Shown: piece by piece, positions 1 through 8,653 of the stretch | Layout: every line of letters begins with the position of its first letter | Position numbering within the stretch: the stretch's first letter is position 1 | NCBI GenBank assembly: GCA_027494035.1 | Contig: JAOSJQ010000001.1 | Location: 3,038,001-3,102,000, forward strand | Origin: UTCFX2 sp002050125 | GTDB taxonomy: Bacteria; Chloroflexota; Anaerolineae; Anaerolineales; UBA4823 | DNA: 64,000 nucleotides | Direction: 5' to 3' | Position numbers and translations under genes: made by a program | The notes under the pieces: model-generated | What the model was told of the DNA's origin: nothing | The model's database searches: none | What the model saw: only the letters and a program-made list of their open reading frames with translations

Positions 1-1127
1 AATTGGCGCGCCTTCTCGAACAGCGGCGCGCCAATTGCCATAGAAATCGCATATTTTTCGCTCTTGTAACCGTATGTGCCGGCGATTCCGCAACAGCTAA
101 CCTCGCTCTCGCGGATCTCCAGCCCGGGGATCAGCCCAAGCAGTTCGCTCCCGAGGTGACCGAGCCGGTGAGCGCGATACTGGCAGGGGATATGGTAAAG
201 CAGCCGCAGGTTGACCGACGCCAGTTCCAGGTTCAGCAGCCCTTCGGCGTGCAGCAGCAGCAAGAATTCATTGAAATCGTAGGTGGATTTTGCGACCAGC
301 GCGCTGTCTTCGTCGTGCATGTCCAATAGTTCGGGCGCTTCTTCTTTGAGCGTTAACGTGCAGCTCGTGGAAGTCCCGACGATGGGTATTCCGGCGCGGG
401 CGAATTCCACCAGATTGGCGACGTTCGAGCGATGGTAGCGGCGGGCTGCGGCGAACTCGCCGTTCGAGAGCAGCGGCAAACCGCAGCAGTTCTGCCGCGG
501 AACGATCACCTCGAAGCCGAGGTGTTCCAAGACCTGAACCGCGGCGACGCCGATCCGGCGCTCGTAATACTGGGTCGAGCAGCCATGAAAATAGACCACC
601 TTTCTGCCCGGCAGCGCGGGCGCCCGCCGCGCATGATTTTTGAACCAGGCGGTGAAGGTGTCGCTCGAAAACGCCGGCAGGGGGGCTTCACGCGCAACGC
701 CAAAAACCTTATCCGCCAGGAGCCGGGCGGCGGGGAGGTTGAGCAAATAGTTCGCCGCCGGCGCGATTGGACGCGCGGCTTTGCCGAGCAGTTCCGGACG
801 CGCAAGCAGGTTGTTGCGCAGCCGGAGAACCAGATTGAACGCGCCCTGCTCGACCATTACCGCGCGCGCCCGCGCGTTCATCTCGGCGATTTTGACCCCG
901 GTCGGACACGCCAGGTTGCACACGCGGCACCCGTCGCAGTAATCGACCGAGGCGTCCGGGTTCGGCTGACCCGGCTGGCGGAACCGTCCAGCCTGCGGGG
1001 CGGCGTATTTGGGACCGGGGAAGAGGTCGGTCACCGCGCTGACCGGACAAACCGAGGTGCAGATGTTGCACTTAATGCACTGGTCGAGGGTCATCTCGAC
1101 CGGAGGCGGAAAAAGACCCTCTTTCAT
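1..1127 (-). CDS. glpC: Anaerobic glycerol-3-phosphate dehydrogenase subunit C (3' end cut by window)
   Basis: Iron-sulfur subunit that passes electrons from the GlpA/GlpB flavoprotein towards membrane quinone. Reading from the ATG at 1127, the frame stays open to the window start (375 codons; the E. coli protein is about 396), so only the last residues are missing. Two ferredoxin motifs are visible near the N-terminus (CIKCNICTSVCP, then CDGCRVCNLACP). They are followed by two CCG domains with NCCGLP and, near the end, SCCGIAGTYG. The start overlaps the GlpB stop by 4 bases (ATGA), which implies translational coupling in the glpABC order. No membrane helix is obvious, as expected for GlpC, which binds the membrane peripherally. 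Confidence 0.93.
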   Translation of the reverse strand, partial: MKEGLFPPPVEMTLDQCIKCNICTSVCPVSAVTDLFPGPKYAAPQAGRFRQPGQPNPDASVDYCDGCRVCNLACPTGVKIAEMNARARAVMVEQGAFNLVLRLRNNLLARPELLGKAARPIAPAANYLLNLPAARLLADKVFGVAREAPLPAFSSDTFTAWFKNHARRAPALPGRKVVYFHGCSTQYYERRIGVAAVQVLEHLGFEVIVPRQNCCGLPLLSNGEFAAARRYHRSNVANLVEFARAGIPIVGTSTSCTLTLKEEAPELLDMHDEDSALVAKSTYDFNEFLLLLHAEGLLNLELASVNLRLLYHIPCQYRAHRLGHLGSELLGLIPGLEIRESEVSCCGIAGTYGYKSEKYAISMAIGAPLFEKARQ

Positions 1128-2290
1128 AGAAGTTCACCTGCCAGAAAACCGCTCGCCAGCCCGACGCCCTCCAGCGAACGCTCGCGGATGGGGTCGAAGC
1201 CGTCCAGCGCGCCCCCCAGTATATGTAAGTTCTCGTAAAAGACCTGCCCGTCTGAACTAAGCGGCTGAAGATCGCGGTTCACGCGCAGTCCGGAATGGAA
1301 AATCGGGTGCCCTTTTCCGGAGAGGAACTCCCGGTTCAGCCAGCCATGGCGGGAAGCTGGAGCTGCAACCGGCAGGTTGAAGACCTGCTCGGAGACCAAG
1401 CCGTTGTGTGCAGCAAAAAACCCGCCGCCGAGCAGTCCGCCGCTAGCAAGGCAGTAGGAGCGCGCTCGGTGCAGCGTCTTTCGGGCGGCGGCTTCGCTCC
1501 AGACGCCGGTGATTTTCCCGTTTTCGCGCTCGGCGCAAACGGCTTGCAGCCCGTTGTACACCTTTCCTCCGCTGTTGTGGATCGCATTTACCAGCAGCCG
1601 GCACAAGCGCATGCCGGGGATCGAGGGCGGAAGCGTGGGGATTTCAAAAACCGGCAGCCCCAGGCTGATTTCAAGCTGTTCGAGGGCGCGTCTGGGGTTA
1701 TCCAGCCCCAGCACCGCCGGAAAACCGATCCTTTCAGGCTGGAAATCGGATTTTTTCGATATTTGTCTCAGCAGTTCCTCAGCGACCGATTCGACAAATC
1801 GCGGGTCGTCGAAGAGATTCGCCAGCGTGAGCGCGTTGACAAAGCGCCGCCTCGCGACCTCGGGCAGGCTGAGCCACAAACCACGGGCGGGAACCCCCTG
1901 ATGAGAGAGGTTGTCGGCGATCAGTTCGGGGTAGAAATCCGCAAAACCCGCGAAACCGACGATCAATGCGGGCTTGGACGCAGTCAGGTCGCCGGCGATC
2001 ATCGTCTCGGGCGCCAGCGCGGTGGGGCGCTGCGCCCCTAACGCCGTTGGCAGCAGCCAATTTTGTTCGAGCGAGCCGCTAAATGGGTATCCGGCTGACT
2101 GGCACAGCGCGCTGAACGCCGCAAGCGACCGCTCCAGACGGTCGAGACCGGCGAGCGCGTACGGGTGCTGCGGGTTAGCGCGGAGCAGGTCTGGCAATGC
2201 CTGCACCGGCGCGGAGATCAGCGCTTCCCGGTCGTTCGGGTTGTATCCCAACACGTCGATGCAGCCGGGCTGCCAGTAAAGCGCCCCCAT
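1124..2290 (-). CDS. glpB: Anaerobic glycerol-3-phosphate dehydrogenase subunit B, apparently the C-terminal part of a GlpA-GlpB fusion
   Basis: FAD-dependent subunit of the anaerobic glycerol-3-phosphate dehydrogenase. The frame opens at an ATG at 2290 with GALYWQPGCIDVLGY, which corresponds to the GlpB region just after the FAD-binding Rossmann motif; that motif itself is missing here. It is found instead at the C-terminal end of the upstream frame (VLVIGAGLAGLTAAW). The two frames would join as K-G-W-G-A-L-Y if the G run at 2284-2288 had one more base. The stop overlaps the glpC start by 4 bases. The ATG at 2290 has no convincing ribosome binding site, so this is unlikely to be an independent complete gene. 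Confidence 0.85.
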   Translation of the reverse strand: MGALYWQPGCIDVLGYNPNDREALISAPVQALPDLLRANPQHPYALAGLDRLERSLAAFSALCQSAGYPFSGSLEQNWLLPTALGAQRPTALAPETMIAGDLTASKPALIVGFAGFADFYPELIADNLSHQGVPARGLWLSLPEVARRRFVNALTLANLFDDPRFVESVAEELLRQISKKSDFQPERIGFPAVLGLDNPRRALEQLEISLGLPVFEIPTLPPSIPGMRLCRLLVNAIHNSGGKVYNGLQAVCAERENGKITGVWSEAAARKTLHRARSYCLASGGLLGGGFFAAHNGLVSEQVFNLPVAAPASRHGWLNREFLSGKGHPIFHSGLRVNRDLQPLSSDGQVFYENLHILGGALDGFDPIRERSLEGVGLASGFLAGELL

Positions 2291-4113
2291 CCCTTGGCGA
2301 TGAGGCGCACGCGCAGCCCGCGGCGCGCGGCGACCCAGGCGGCAGTGAGCCCCGCCAGTCCGGCGCCGATAACCAGAACATCGAGCGGCGGCGGCTGATC
2401 CTCAGCGGGTTTGGCAAAGGTGGAGAAGATGGGCGGGCGCGCGGTTTTGAATTCCTGACAGTCAGATGGCAGGGCGTCCGCTGCGGGGGGCGCGCCAGGG
2501 ATATCGGGAGGCGAATACAATTCGGGGGTCAACGGTCCGGAACGCGGACCCGGCAGATGATCGGCGTTCAGAATGCTCAGATAAATCAGTTCGTCCAGCC
2601 GTTCCTGGCGAAGCTGCTGCCCCCACAAGATGGGCAGCAGCCCTTTCCAGCGCTCTTGCAGAAAATCGCGCAGCGCCAGGTTGGTCTGTTCGACGGGGCG
2701 GTTCTGTAAGCGGTGCAGCAGACCCGCGACCCGGTAGGTACAAAATCCGCCCTGACAAGGTCCCATCCCGATCCGCAGATCGCGGCGCAGGTCATCGATC
2801 GTTTTGGCTGAACCAAGCAGGATCGCGCGCACGGCGTCGGCTTCGGTGACGAGTTCGCATTCGCAGATCAATTTCCCATAGCTTTGATCTTGCTCGACCT
2901 CTGCCAGGCGGTGACCGGCGGTTAATGAGGAGTGAACCGAGCGCGCTTTGGGCGCGCCGCCCGGTGCATCCGGGAGGACCTCTAGGTGGGTGCGGCAGGA
3001 GCGGGGCGAACGCAGTTTCTGGCAGACCAGGTCGACTGTTGCCTCCGCCATTTTGCGATAGGTAGTCCATTTTCCGCCAGTGATGGTGATCATCCCTGGC
3101 GTTTGATCTCTTTGTTCGTGATCGAGCAGAACGAAGGCGCGCGTGACATCGCGGGTGTCGTCCACCGAGGCGTCTTGATACAGCGGGCGGACGCCCGCCC
3201 AGGCGCGCAGCACGCGCATCTGCTTGAACCCGGGCACGAGCTTTTCGCCCTCGTCGAGCATCAACTCCACTTCCCAGGGTTCGATCGCAAAATGGTCAGG
3301 GTCTGCGACCTTGACGTCGGTCGTGCCGATGACCGCGACAGTGTGGGCTGGCACCAGGATATCGCCGTCCGAGGGGAATTTACAGCGGTTGATCACCGTG
3401 TTGACAATGCGATGGTTGAGCGCCAGCATCGTGCCTTTGCCGGGGATCACGGGCGCTTCCAGACCCGCCAGGCGGGCGATTTTTCCCGCCCAGGCGCCGC
3501 AGGCGTTGACCACAATCTCCGCTCGGATTTCAACCGTCTCGGCGCCAACCAGGTCCTCGCACAGCGCGCCGACGATCCGGTCGTCCGCGCGCAGCAGGGC
3601 GGCGACTTTGTGATAGTTCAATATCCGCGCGCCGTGCTCCTGCGCAGAGACGGCGTTGAGTTCGGCTGCCAGGAATGAATCCGCCGAACCGTCGGGGACG
3701 CGGAAACAGCGCGCGATGCGCGGGTTCAGCAGCGGTTCCTCGCGCAGCATCTGGGCGATGCTGAGTTCCTCCACGGGTATGCCGACAGTCCGGCAGCCTG
3801 CCAGGAATTGGGGCGCATAGTCCGGGTCGTCGTGTTCGGTCAGGACGAAAAATCCGCCCGTGTCCTCGATGCACTGCGGCATGATCTGGCGCAGGATGCG
3901 GTTCTCGGCGATGCATTCTCGGGCGGCTTGCGGATCGCGGACGACGTAGCGCCCGCCGCTGTGCAGCAAGCCGTGGTAGCGCCCGGTCGTGCCGCGGGTA
4001 AGATCGCCTTTTTCGACCAGCACGGCTTTGAACCCGCGCATTGCGAGGTCGCGGACGACGCCGGTTCCGGTGGCGCCGCCGCCGATCACTAATGCTTCAG
4101 TTTCGATTATCAT
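2218..4113 (-). CDS. glpA: Anaerobic glycerol-3-phosphate dehydrogenase subunit A, running into the N-terminus of GlpB
   Basis: Catalytic flavoprotein oxidising sn-glycerol-3-phosphate to dihydroxyacetone phosphate. The N-terminus has the FAD dinucleotide motif (GGGATGTGVVRDLAMRG) and the GRYHGLLHSGGRYV segment of the GlpA/GlpD family. A BFD-like [2Fe-2S] domain lies at roughly residues 415-465 (CECELVT, then GPCQGGFC). GlpA normally ends near 540 residues. Here the frame continues through a Pro-rich linker into a second Rossmann motif (VLVIGAGLAGL) that belongs to GlpB, then ends in 20-odd residues of out-of-frame sequence. This is best read as a GlpA-GlpB fusion interrupted by a one-base loss at 2284-2288. 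It is the first gene of the dehydrogenase set and lies 41 bases after glpK. Confidence 0.93.
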   Translation of the reverse strand: MIIETEALVIGGGATGTGVVRDLAMRGFKAVLVEKGDLTRGTTGRYHGLLHSGGRYVVRDPQAARECIAENRILRQIMPQCIEDTGGFFVLTEHDDPDYAPQFLAGCRTVGIPVEELSIAQMLREEPLLNPRIARCFRVPDGSADSFLAAELNAVSAQEHGARILNYHKVAALLRADDRIVGALCEDLVGAETVEIRAEIVVNACGAWAGKIARLAGLEAPVIPGKGTMLALNHRIVNTVINRCKFPSDGDILVPAHTVAVIGTTDVKVADPDHFAIEPWEVELMLDEGEKLVPGFKQMRVLRAWAGVRPLYQDASVDDTRDVTRAFVLLDHEQRDQTPGMITITGGKWTTYRKMAEATVDLVCQKLRSPRSCRTHLEVLPDAPGGAPKARSVHSSLTAGHRLAEVEQDQSYGKLICECELVTEADAVRAILLGSAKTIDDLRRDLRIGMGPCQGGFCTYRVAGLLHRLQNRPVEQTNLALRDFLQERWKGLLPILWGQQLRQERLDELIYLSILNADHLPGPRSGPLTPELYSPPDIPGAPPAADALPSDCQEFKTARPPIFSTFAKPAEDQPPPLDVLVIGAGLAGLTAAWVAARRGLRVRLIAKGWGRFTGSPAASTCWDTTRTTGKR

Positions 4114-4154
4114 GCACGGTTTCCAGGTTGTGACGCGAAACCAATTTTACCGTT

Positions 4155-5666
4155 TTATTCGACCCAATCCAGCGTGCGTTGGACCGCCTTTTTCCATTCG
4201 CGGAACAGACGGGCGCGTTCGCGCTGGTCCATTTGGGGCTGCCAGGTTTTATCGATCTGCCAGTTGGCGCGCAGGTCTTTCGGCTCGCTCCAGTAGCCGA
4301 CTGCCAGACCGGCAGCGTAAGCCGCCCCGAGGGCGGTGGTCTCGGTGACCCGCGGGCGCAGGACGGGTACATTGAGGATATCGGATTGAAACTGCATCAG
4401 CAGGTCGTTGTTGACCATCCCGCCGTCCACCTTTAGGGCGCTCAATTCCACGCCTGAATCGGCTTTCATCGCGTCCAAGACTTCGCGGGTCTGAAAGGCG
4501 GTGGCTTCGAGAGCCGCGCGGGCGATATGACCCTTGTTGATATAGCGCGTCATCCCGACGATTGCGCCGCGCGCGTCCGATCTCCAGTAGGGCGCAAACA
4601 GCCCCGAAAACGCCGGTACGAAATATATTCCACCATTGTCTGCGACGGTTTTAGCAAGCTCCTCGACCTCGGAGGAGTGCTGGATCAATCCCAGGTTGTC
4701 GCGCAGCCACTGCACCAATGCGCCGGTGATGGCGATCGACCCTTCGAGCGCATAATTCGCCGGGCTGGCGCCGAATTTGTAGCCCAGCGTCGTGAGCAGC
4801 CCGCTTTTCGACGGGACGATTTTCATGCCGGTGTTCAGTAGCATAAAGCAGCCCGTTCCATAGGTGTTCTTGGCTTCACCCGGGCTGAAACAGGTCTGCC
4901 CGACCAGCGCCGCCTGCTGATCCCCCAGATCGCCGCAGACCGGGATCTCGGCGCCGAAGGGACCGCTGCGCACGGAATGCCCCCAGGTGTCCGGGTCGCT
5001 GGACGGTACGATGCGCGGCAGCAGCGCGCGCGGCAATTGCAGCGCGGCGGTCATTTCAGCATCCCATTCCAGGGTTTCGAGGTTCATCAACAGTGTGCGG
5101 CTGGCGTTGCTCACATCCGTGACATGCGCGCCGCCGTCGGAGCCGCCGGTGAGCCACCAGATCAGCCAGGTATCAATGGTACCGAAGAGCGCGTGACCCG
5201 CTTCGGCAGCCTGGCGGACGCCGGGGATGTTCTCCAGAATCCAGAGCGCTTTGGGACCGGAAAAATAGGTTGCGATCGGCAAGCCGGTGATGCGGCGGAA
5301 GCGGTCCTGCCCGCCCGCGGCTGCCAGCCGGTCGCAGATTTCTTTTGTGCGCGTGTCTTGCCACACGATCGCGTTGTAGTAGGGCTTACCGGTGCGCTTA
5401 TCCCAAATCAGCGTGGTCTCGCGTTGATTGGTTACCCCAATTGAAACGATCGCGGCCGGGTTCACCTGAGAGGCTGCAAGCACGTCGCGGATCACTTGCT
5501 GCGTATTCTCCCAAATCTCCAGCGGATCGTGCTCAACCCAACCGGGCTGGGGATAGATTTGGCGGTGCTCTTTCTGGGCGATGCCGGCGACTGCGCCGGA
5601 ATGGGTGAACAGCATGCAGCGCGTGCTGGTCGTGCCCTGGTCGATGGAGGCAACGAACGCGTTCAT
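4155..5666 (-). CDS. glpK: Glycerol kinase
   Basis: Phosphorylates glycerol to sn-glycerol-3-phosphate, the substrate of the GlpABC dehydrogenase encoded directly downstream. At 503 residues it matches the family length. The FGGY-family phosphate motif is at the N-terminus ([12 protein letters not shown]), followed by [13 protein letters not shown] and, later, [13 protein letters not shown] and the C-terminal [11 protein letters not shown]. The ATG at 5666 has an AGGAG ribosome binding site 8 bases upstream. No glycerol facilitator gene (glpF) is present in the window. Confidence 0.97.
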   Translation of the reverse strand: MNAFVASIDQGTTSTRCMLFTHSGAVAGIAQKEHRQIYPQPGWVEHDPLEIWENTQQVIRDVLAASQVNPAAIVSIGVTNQRETTLIWDKRTGKPYYNAIVWQDTRTKEICDRLAAAGGQDRFRRITGLPIATYFSGPKALWILENIPGVRQAAEAGHALFGTIDTWLIWWLTGGSDGGAHVTDVSNASRTLLMNLETLEWDAEMTAALQLPRALLPRIVPSSDPDTWGHSVRSGPFGAEIPVCGDLGDQQAALVGQTCFSPGEAKNTYGTGCFMLLNTGMKIVPSKSGLLTTLGYKFGASPANYALEGSIAITGALVQWLRDNLGLIQHSSEVEELAKTVADNGGIYFVPAFSGLFAPYWRSDARGAIVGMTRYINKGHIARAALEATAFQTREVLDAMKADSGVELSALKVDGGMVNNDLLMQFQSDILNVPVLRPRVTETTALGAAYAAGLAVGYWSEPKDLRANWQIDKTWQPQMDQRERARLFREWKKAVQRTLDWVE

Positions 5667-5716
5667 TTAGCCGACTCCTGAAGTGGGGTGGTTGGTTTAG
5701 CTATTATAAATTACAG

Positions 5717-6472
5717 TTATGCGCCGCTCAACGTGCGTTTCAGGAAGGCGAGGGTGATTTCATTCACTTGAGCCCGCTCCTGGTCGAGGATCACACAATG
5801 CGTGGAGCGTTCCATCCAGTGGATTTCCACGACGGGCGACCTAACGTGCGCACGGATCATTTCCGGGGCGTCTGGATGGACGGTTTGATCCAGTTTCCCC
5901 TGGACGATCAGAAGCGGCTGACTGATCTGCTCCAGCCGGGGTTGGACGTAATTTTGGAGCTGCAACAACTGGATCACGCCGCGCAGCGGGTTCACGCGGT
6001 ACCCCTGCCACAGTTCGCTGCCTTCGTCCAGGTTGGGTTTGGGGAGCCAGGGGATGAATGGCGCGGCGAGGCGGATGCGCAGCGCGTCGAACGGGCGCAT
6101 GTTCAAGCGCATAGCGGGCGCATACAAGAGCAGGGCGGCGATTTCAGGACGACGGACAGCCAATTCCAAAGCCAGTAAAGCGCCAGTCGATTCCCCGCCG
6201 GCAATAACGGTGGAGCAAACGGAAGCTAACCGGGTATAGGTTTCTTCGGTTTGGGCAGCCCAATCCTGCCAGCGCACCGCATTGAGATCCGCGGGCTGCG
6301 TGTAGTGACCAGGCAGCAGCGGCGCGGCGACGGTGTAGCCTGCGTCGTGCAGAAAAGCCGCTAGCGGACGGACCTCGGTGGCGGTCGCGGTCAATCCATG
6401 AACAAGCAGGACGCCAATGGGTCCTGCTTGCCAGAAAAACGGGTCGCCTTGCAGATGCGGATTAAGGATCAT
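5717..6472 (-). CDS. Alpha/beta hydrolase, monoacylglycerol lipase / carboxylesterase-like
   Basis: Serine hydrolase of 251 residues resembling the Est30 / bacterial monoacylglycerol lipase group. It has LLVHGLTATATEVRPLA near the N-terminus (oxyanion region), the nucleophile elbow GESTG with Ser95, a candidate acid in GKLDQTVHPD near residue 200 and a candidate His in RSTHCVILD near residue 226. There is no signal peptide, so it should be cytoplasmic. It sits upstream of glpK on the same strand with 50 bases between, and only 5 bases after the preceding lipoprotein stop. The position suggests that it frees glycerol from monoacylglycerol for GlpK. The substrate is inferred; other short-chain esters are possible. 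Confidence 0.85.
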   Translation of the reverse strand: MILNPHLQGDPFFWQAGPIGVLLVHGLTATATEVRPLAAFLHDAGYTVAAPLLPGHYTQPADLNAVRWQDWAAQTEETYTRLASVCSTVIAGGESTGALLALELAVRRPEIAALLLYAPAMRLNMRPFDALRIRLAAPFIPWLPKPNLDEGSELWQGYRVNPLRGVIQLLQLQNYVQPRLEQISQPLLIVQGKLDQTVHPDAPEMIRAHVRSPVVEIHWMERSTHCVILDQERAQVNEITLAFLKRTLSGA

Positions 6473-6477
6473 CTATA

Positions 6478-7797
6478 TCAATGGGTGATGCGCGGACCTA
6501 CCCAAACCGCGGCGTTCTCGTCCGACTTGTTGTTGGCGCGCACTCTAAAGATGAAAGACACATATTGACCATTCAAGCCCAGGCTGCTCAGGTTGAGATC
6601 GATGTTAATCAGCGAGCCGGTGTAGGTTTTATCGAAAACTACGGAATCCTCGGAGACGCGGGTGTTCGGGGGCGCGATTACACGGTACACCAGTTCGAAC
6701 GTGACATCGCACTTGTTCGCTCCGCTGCGGCAGCCGATCTGGGATACAAAGTGATCTCCGCTGAAGACGAGCATCGCCGGGAAGATCCCCTGGGTAATCC
6801 CGCCAGGCGCCCGCGGCGGGTTGGTCCATATGCCTCTGAAGCCAACGATCTGACCCGATTCCATGTTGGGGTTGTTCACCTGACGGACAAAACCTACCGG
6901 AGCGCCGGTTTTTCCGTCGCAGCGGAGGTTGGTGACCAGATTTTTTTCTATGCGGATGGTGTTGCGAACCACACGCGCGTTGCTCTGATATTCGGCGTTG
7001 CAGATCTGGGCGGCGAAATCGTAAACCACGTTGGGCGGCGAATTGGAAACGTTCACGTTAACGCGGAACGGCTTCGAGCCATTGTCGCCAAAGTTTTCCT
7101 TGCCCGCGGTGAAGATCCATTCGCCGGTGAAGTTGCCCTCGGCGCTGGGGGTCAGCAGATTCACTGCCAGGTCGATCGTTTTTCCAGGCTGGACGCGCCC
7201 CGGCAAATTAATTGGGCTGCCGAAGAGCGGATCATGCTTGCCCACCGGGCGGAAGACAATTTTGGAATCCCAGGTGCAGGAGCCAGTGTTTTGGACGCGC
7301 CAGACTTTCACAAAGCTGCGGTTGGTGGGCAGAAACTGCCCATTCGGGATCGTGACGTGCCGCACCAGGCGCGCTGCCAGGCAGGGCACAACGGCGCCAC
7401 CGCCGCCGCCTCCTCCGCCGCCGCCCCCACCGCCGCCGCCCCCGCCGCCCGGAATCCAGGGTGTTACGCTTGGAATAAGGGTCGCGGTGTGGGTCGGCTC
7501 AGGCGTGTTGGTTGGGATTGCCGTCAGCATGGGGACCGGGGTGCTGGAGGCGGTCGGGGTGTTTGTGATGGTTGGCGTTTCAGATGGGATCGGAGTGTCG
7601 GTAGGCGGCGCCGGGGAGCTCGTCGGCGTTGCGGAAAGCGCCGCGACGGTTCGCATTACGACGAGGGTGCGTTCTGCCAGGGTCTCGGCAGCCCCGGGCG
7701 CGCTCGGGACGGACGGCGCGGTTGAGATTCCACAAGCAATGACTGCCAGCAGGGTGATTGCCGAGATCAGCGCCAGACGAGTGTTTTGTGTGTTCAT
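6478..7797 (-). CDS. Lipoprotein with poly-Gly linker and NBR1-like Ig domain
   Basis: Predicted secreted lipoprotein of 439 residues. The N-terminus is a signal peptide ending in a lipobox (LLAVIAC, Cys22), then a Thr/Pro-rich linker, then 18 consecutive Gly at residues 117-134. The domain that follows has the four-tryptophan Ig pattern of NBR1: FVKVWRVQNTGSCTW, then VQPGKTIDLAV, then GEWIFT. The C-terminal 180 residues are unassigned and beta-rich. The ATG has GGAGG a few bases upstream, and a promoter is visible at 7831-7859. First recognised of four adjacent paralogues. The function is not known in bacteria; the Ig domain may bind protein or cell-wall partners. Confidence 0.85.
   Translation of the reverse strand: MNTQNTRLALISAITLLAVIACGISTAPSVPSAPGAAETLAERTLVVMRTVAALSATPTSSPAPPTDTPIPSETPTITNTPTASSTPVPMLTAIPTNTPEPTHTATLIPSVTPWIPGGGGGGGGGGGGGGGGGGAVVPCLAARLVRHVTIPNGQFLPTNRSFVKVWRVQNTGSCTWDSKIVFRPVGKHDPLFGSPINLPGRVQPGKTIDLAVNLLTPSAEGNFTGEWIFTAGKENFGDNGSKPFRVNVNVSNSPPNVVYDFAAQICNAEYQSNARVVRNTIRIEKNLVTNLRCDGKTGAPVGFVRQVNNPNMESGQIVGFRGIWTNPPRAPGGITQGIFPAMLVFSGDHFVSQIGCRSGANKCDVTFELVYRVIAPPNTRVSEDSVVFDKTYTGSLINIDLNLSSLGLNGQYVSFIFRVRANNKSDENAAVWVGPRITH
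7396..7449 (-). repeat. GGN triplet tract encoding 18 glycines
   Basis: Eighteen consecutive glycine codons, mostly GGC, inside the lipoprotein gene at 6478-7797. The tract separates the Thr/Pro-rich stalk from the Ig domain. Triplet repeats of this kind can change length without shifting frame. Confidence 0.95.
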
Positions 7798-7830
7798 GGA
7801 TCCTCCAGCCCTCTTGTTCGTTACACCTTT

Positions 7831-7859
7831 AGTATAGACAAAAATCTTCCCAACTGCAA
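7831..7859 (-). promoter_or_regulatory. Promoter of the poly-Gly lipoprotein gene
   Basis: On the minus strand TTGCAG (7854-7859) and TATACT (7831-7836) are separated by 17 bases. They lie 34 bases upstream of the ATG at 7797 and partly overlap the preceding terminator arm. Confidence 0.5.
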
Positions 7860-7874
7860 GGGGTAGTTGGGAAA
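7845..7874 (-). terminator. Rho-independent terminator between lipoprotein genes
   Basis: Nine-base arms TTCCCAACT / AGTTGGGAA (7847-7855 and 7865-7873) with a 9-base loop, followed on the minus strand by GATTTTTG. It lies downstream of the 7938-8609 gene and just upstream of the next lipoprotein gene. Confidence 0.75.
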
Positions 7875-7937
7875 ATTTTTGTAAAAATTTTTAAGTTTGT
7901 AAAACCGATTTCACGAATCGTCTTTTTGGCACTGTGC

Positions 7938-8609
7938 TCAGCCGGGGGTCGGTTTTGGCGTGGGTTTGATTTGGATCACCACTGAGAGAGGCTGCGCGCC
8001 ATCAACGCCAAGCCCGAATAAGTTGCCTGCGGGATCGCTCAGCACCCAGTAGCCGGTCGAACTCGTTATCCCGCTGGGGGCGACCAAGTCGAGCCGGATT
8101 TCCACGGTTTCGCCCGGGTTAACCGGGTGGGGCAGTTGGATCTGGGCGGGTCCGTTCATTTCATCGCCGGAGTAGAAACGCAGCGAATAGGCTTCGCTCC
8201 AGACACAGCCGCTGGTGTTCTTAACCAGCCAGATCTTCGCAAACGGCTGTCCTGCCTGGAGAGCGGTGTTGTCGGAAATGGACAGGTGGCGGACAAATTC
8301 GGCTGAGTTGGCGCAGGCTGGCGCGGCGGTCGCCTCCGGGGATTGCGCGGTTTCCGCGGAATTGTTCACCGGCGTGTGGGTGGGAGGCAGATTTACATGA
8401 ACGGTAGGCGCAGGAGGCTGAGTAGGTGCGGGGGTGGGCGTGAAATTCACCGCTGGCAGGTCCAGCCTGAGCATGCGCACAACGATCGGAGTGGCGATCA
8501 TTTGCGCGGAAGCCGAATTTGAAGCGCTGGGACTTCCTGTCGAAGCGCAACCTGCCAGGATAACCGCGCTCAGCGCCCAAGCCAGGCGCAGGATGTTTTT
8601 TTGGATCAT
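7938..8609 (-). CDS. Lipoprotein with NBR1-like Ig domain
   Basis: Predicted lipoprotein of 223 residues, starting at MIQKN. It has a signal peptide with lipobox (VILAGC), a Ser/Thr/Pro-rich stalk and one NBR1-like Ig domain covering the C-terminal half: FVRHLSISDNTALQAGQPFAK, then IWLVKNTSGCVW, VNPGETVEIRLDLVAP, GYWVLSDPAGNLFGLG. An in-frame start 8 codons earlier exists, but it would put charged residues before the signal peptide and has no better ribosome binding site. It is one of four tandem paralogues and is closest in pattern to the 8654-9289 gene. Expected on the outer face of the membrane. Confidence 0.82.
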   Translation of the reverse strand: MIQKNILRLAWALSAVILAGCASTGSPSASNSASAQMIATPIVVRMLRLDLPAVNFTPTPAPTQPPAPTVHVNLPPTHTPVNNSAETAQSPEATAAPACANSAEFVRHLSISDNTALQAGQPFAKIWLVKNTSGCVWSEAYSLRFYSGDEMNGPAQIQLPHPVNPGETVEIRLDLVAPSGITSSTGYWVLSDPAGNLFGLGVDGAQPLSVVIQIKPTPKPTPG

Positions 8610-8653
8610 ATTCTCGCTCGCTGACTGGCGCAACGCGCCAGAAGGTTGGCTTA

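Noticed and set aside
432..1238. Long plus-strand open frames opposite glpC and glpB (for example 432-1238 and 1295-2041).
   Set aside because: They are shadows of high-GC minus-strand genes with clear motifs; their translations show Arg-rich, low-quality sequence without domains.
7380..7455. GC-rich repetitive stretch that could be taken for a CRISPR-like or satellite array.
   Set aside because: It is a GGN codon tract inside a coding frame, with no repeat-spacer pattern. No CRISPR array was seen anywhere in the window.
6481..7725. A 414-codon plus-strand open frame opposite the poly-Gly lipoprotein gene.
   Set aside because: The minus strand has a signal peptide, lipobox, Ig domain, promoter and ribosome binding site; the plus frame has none of these.
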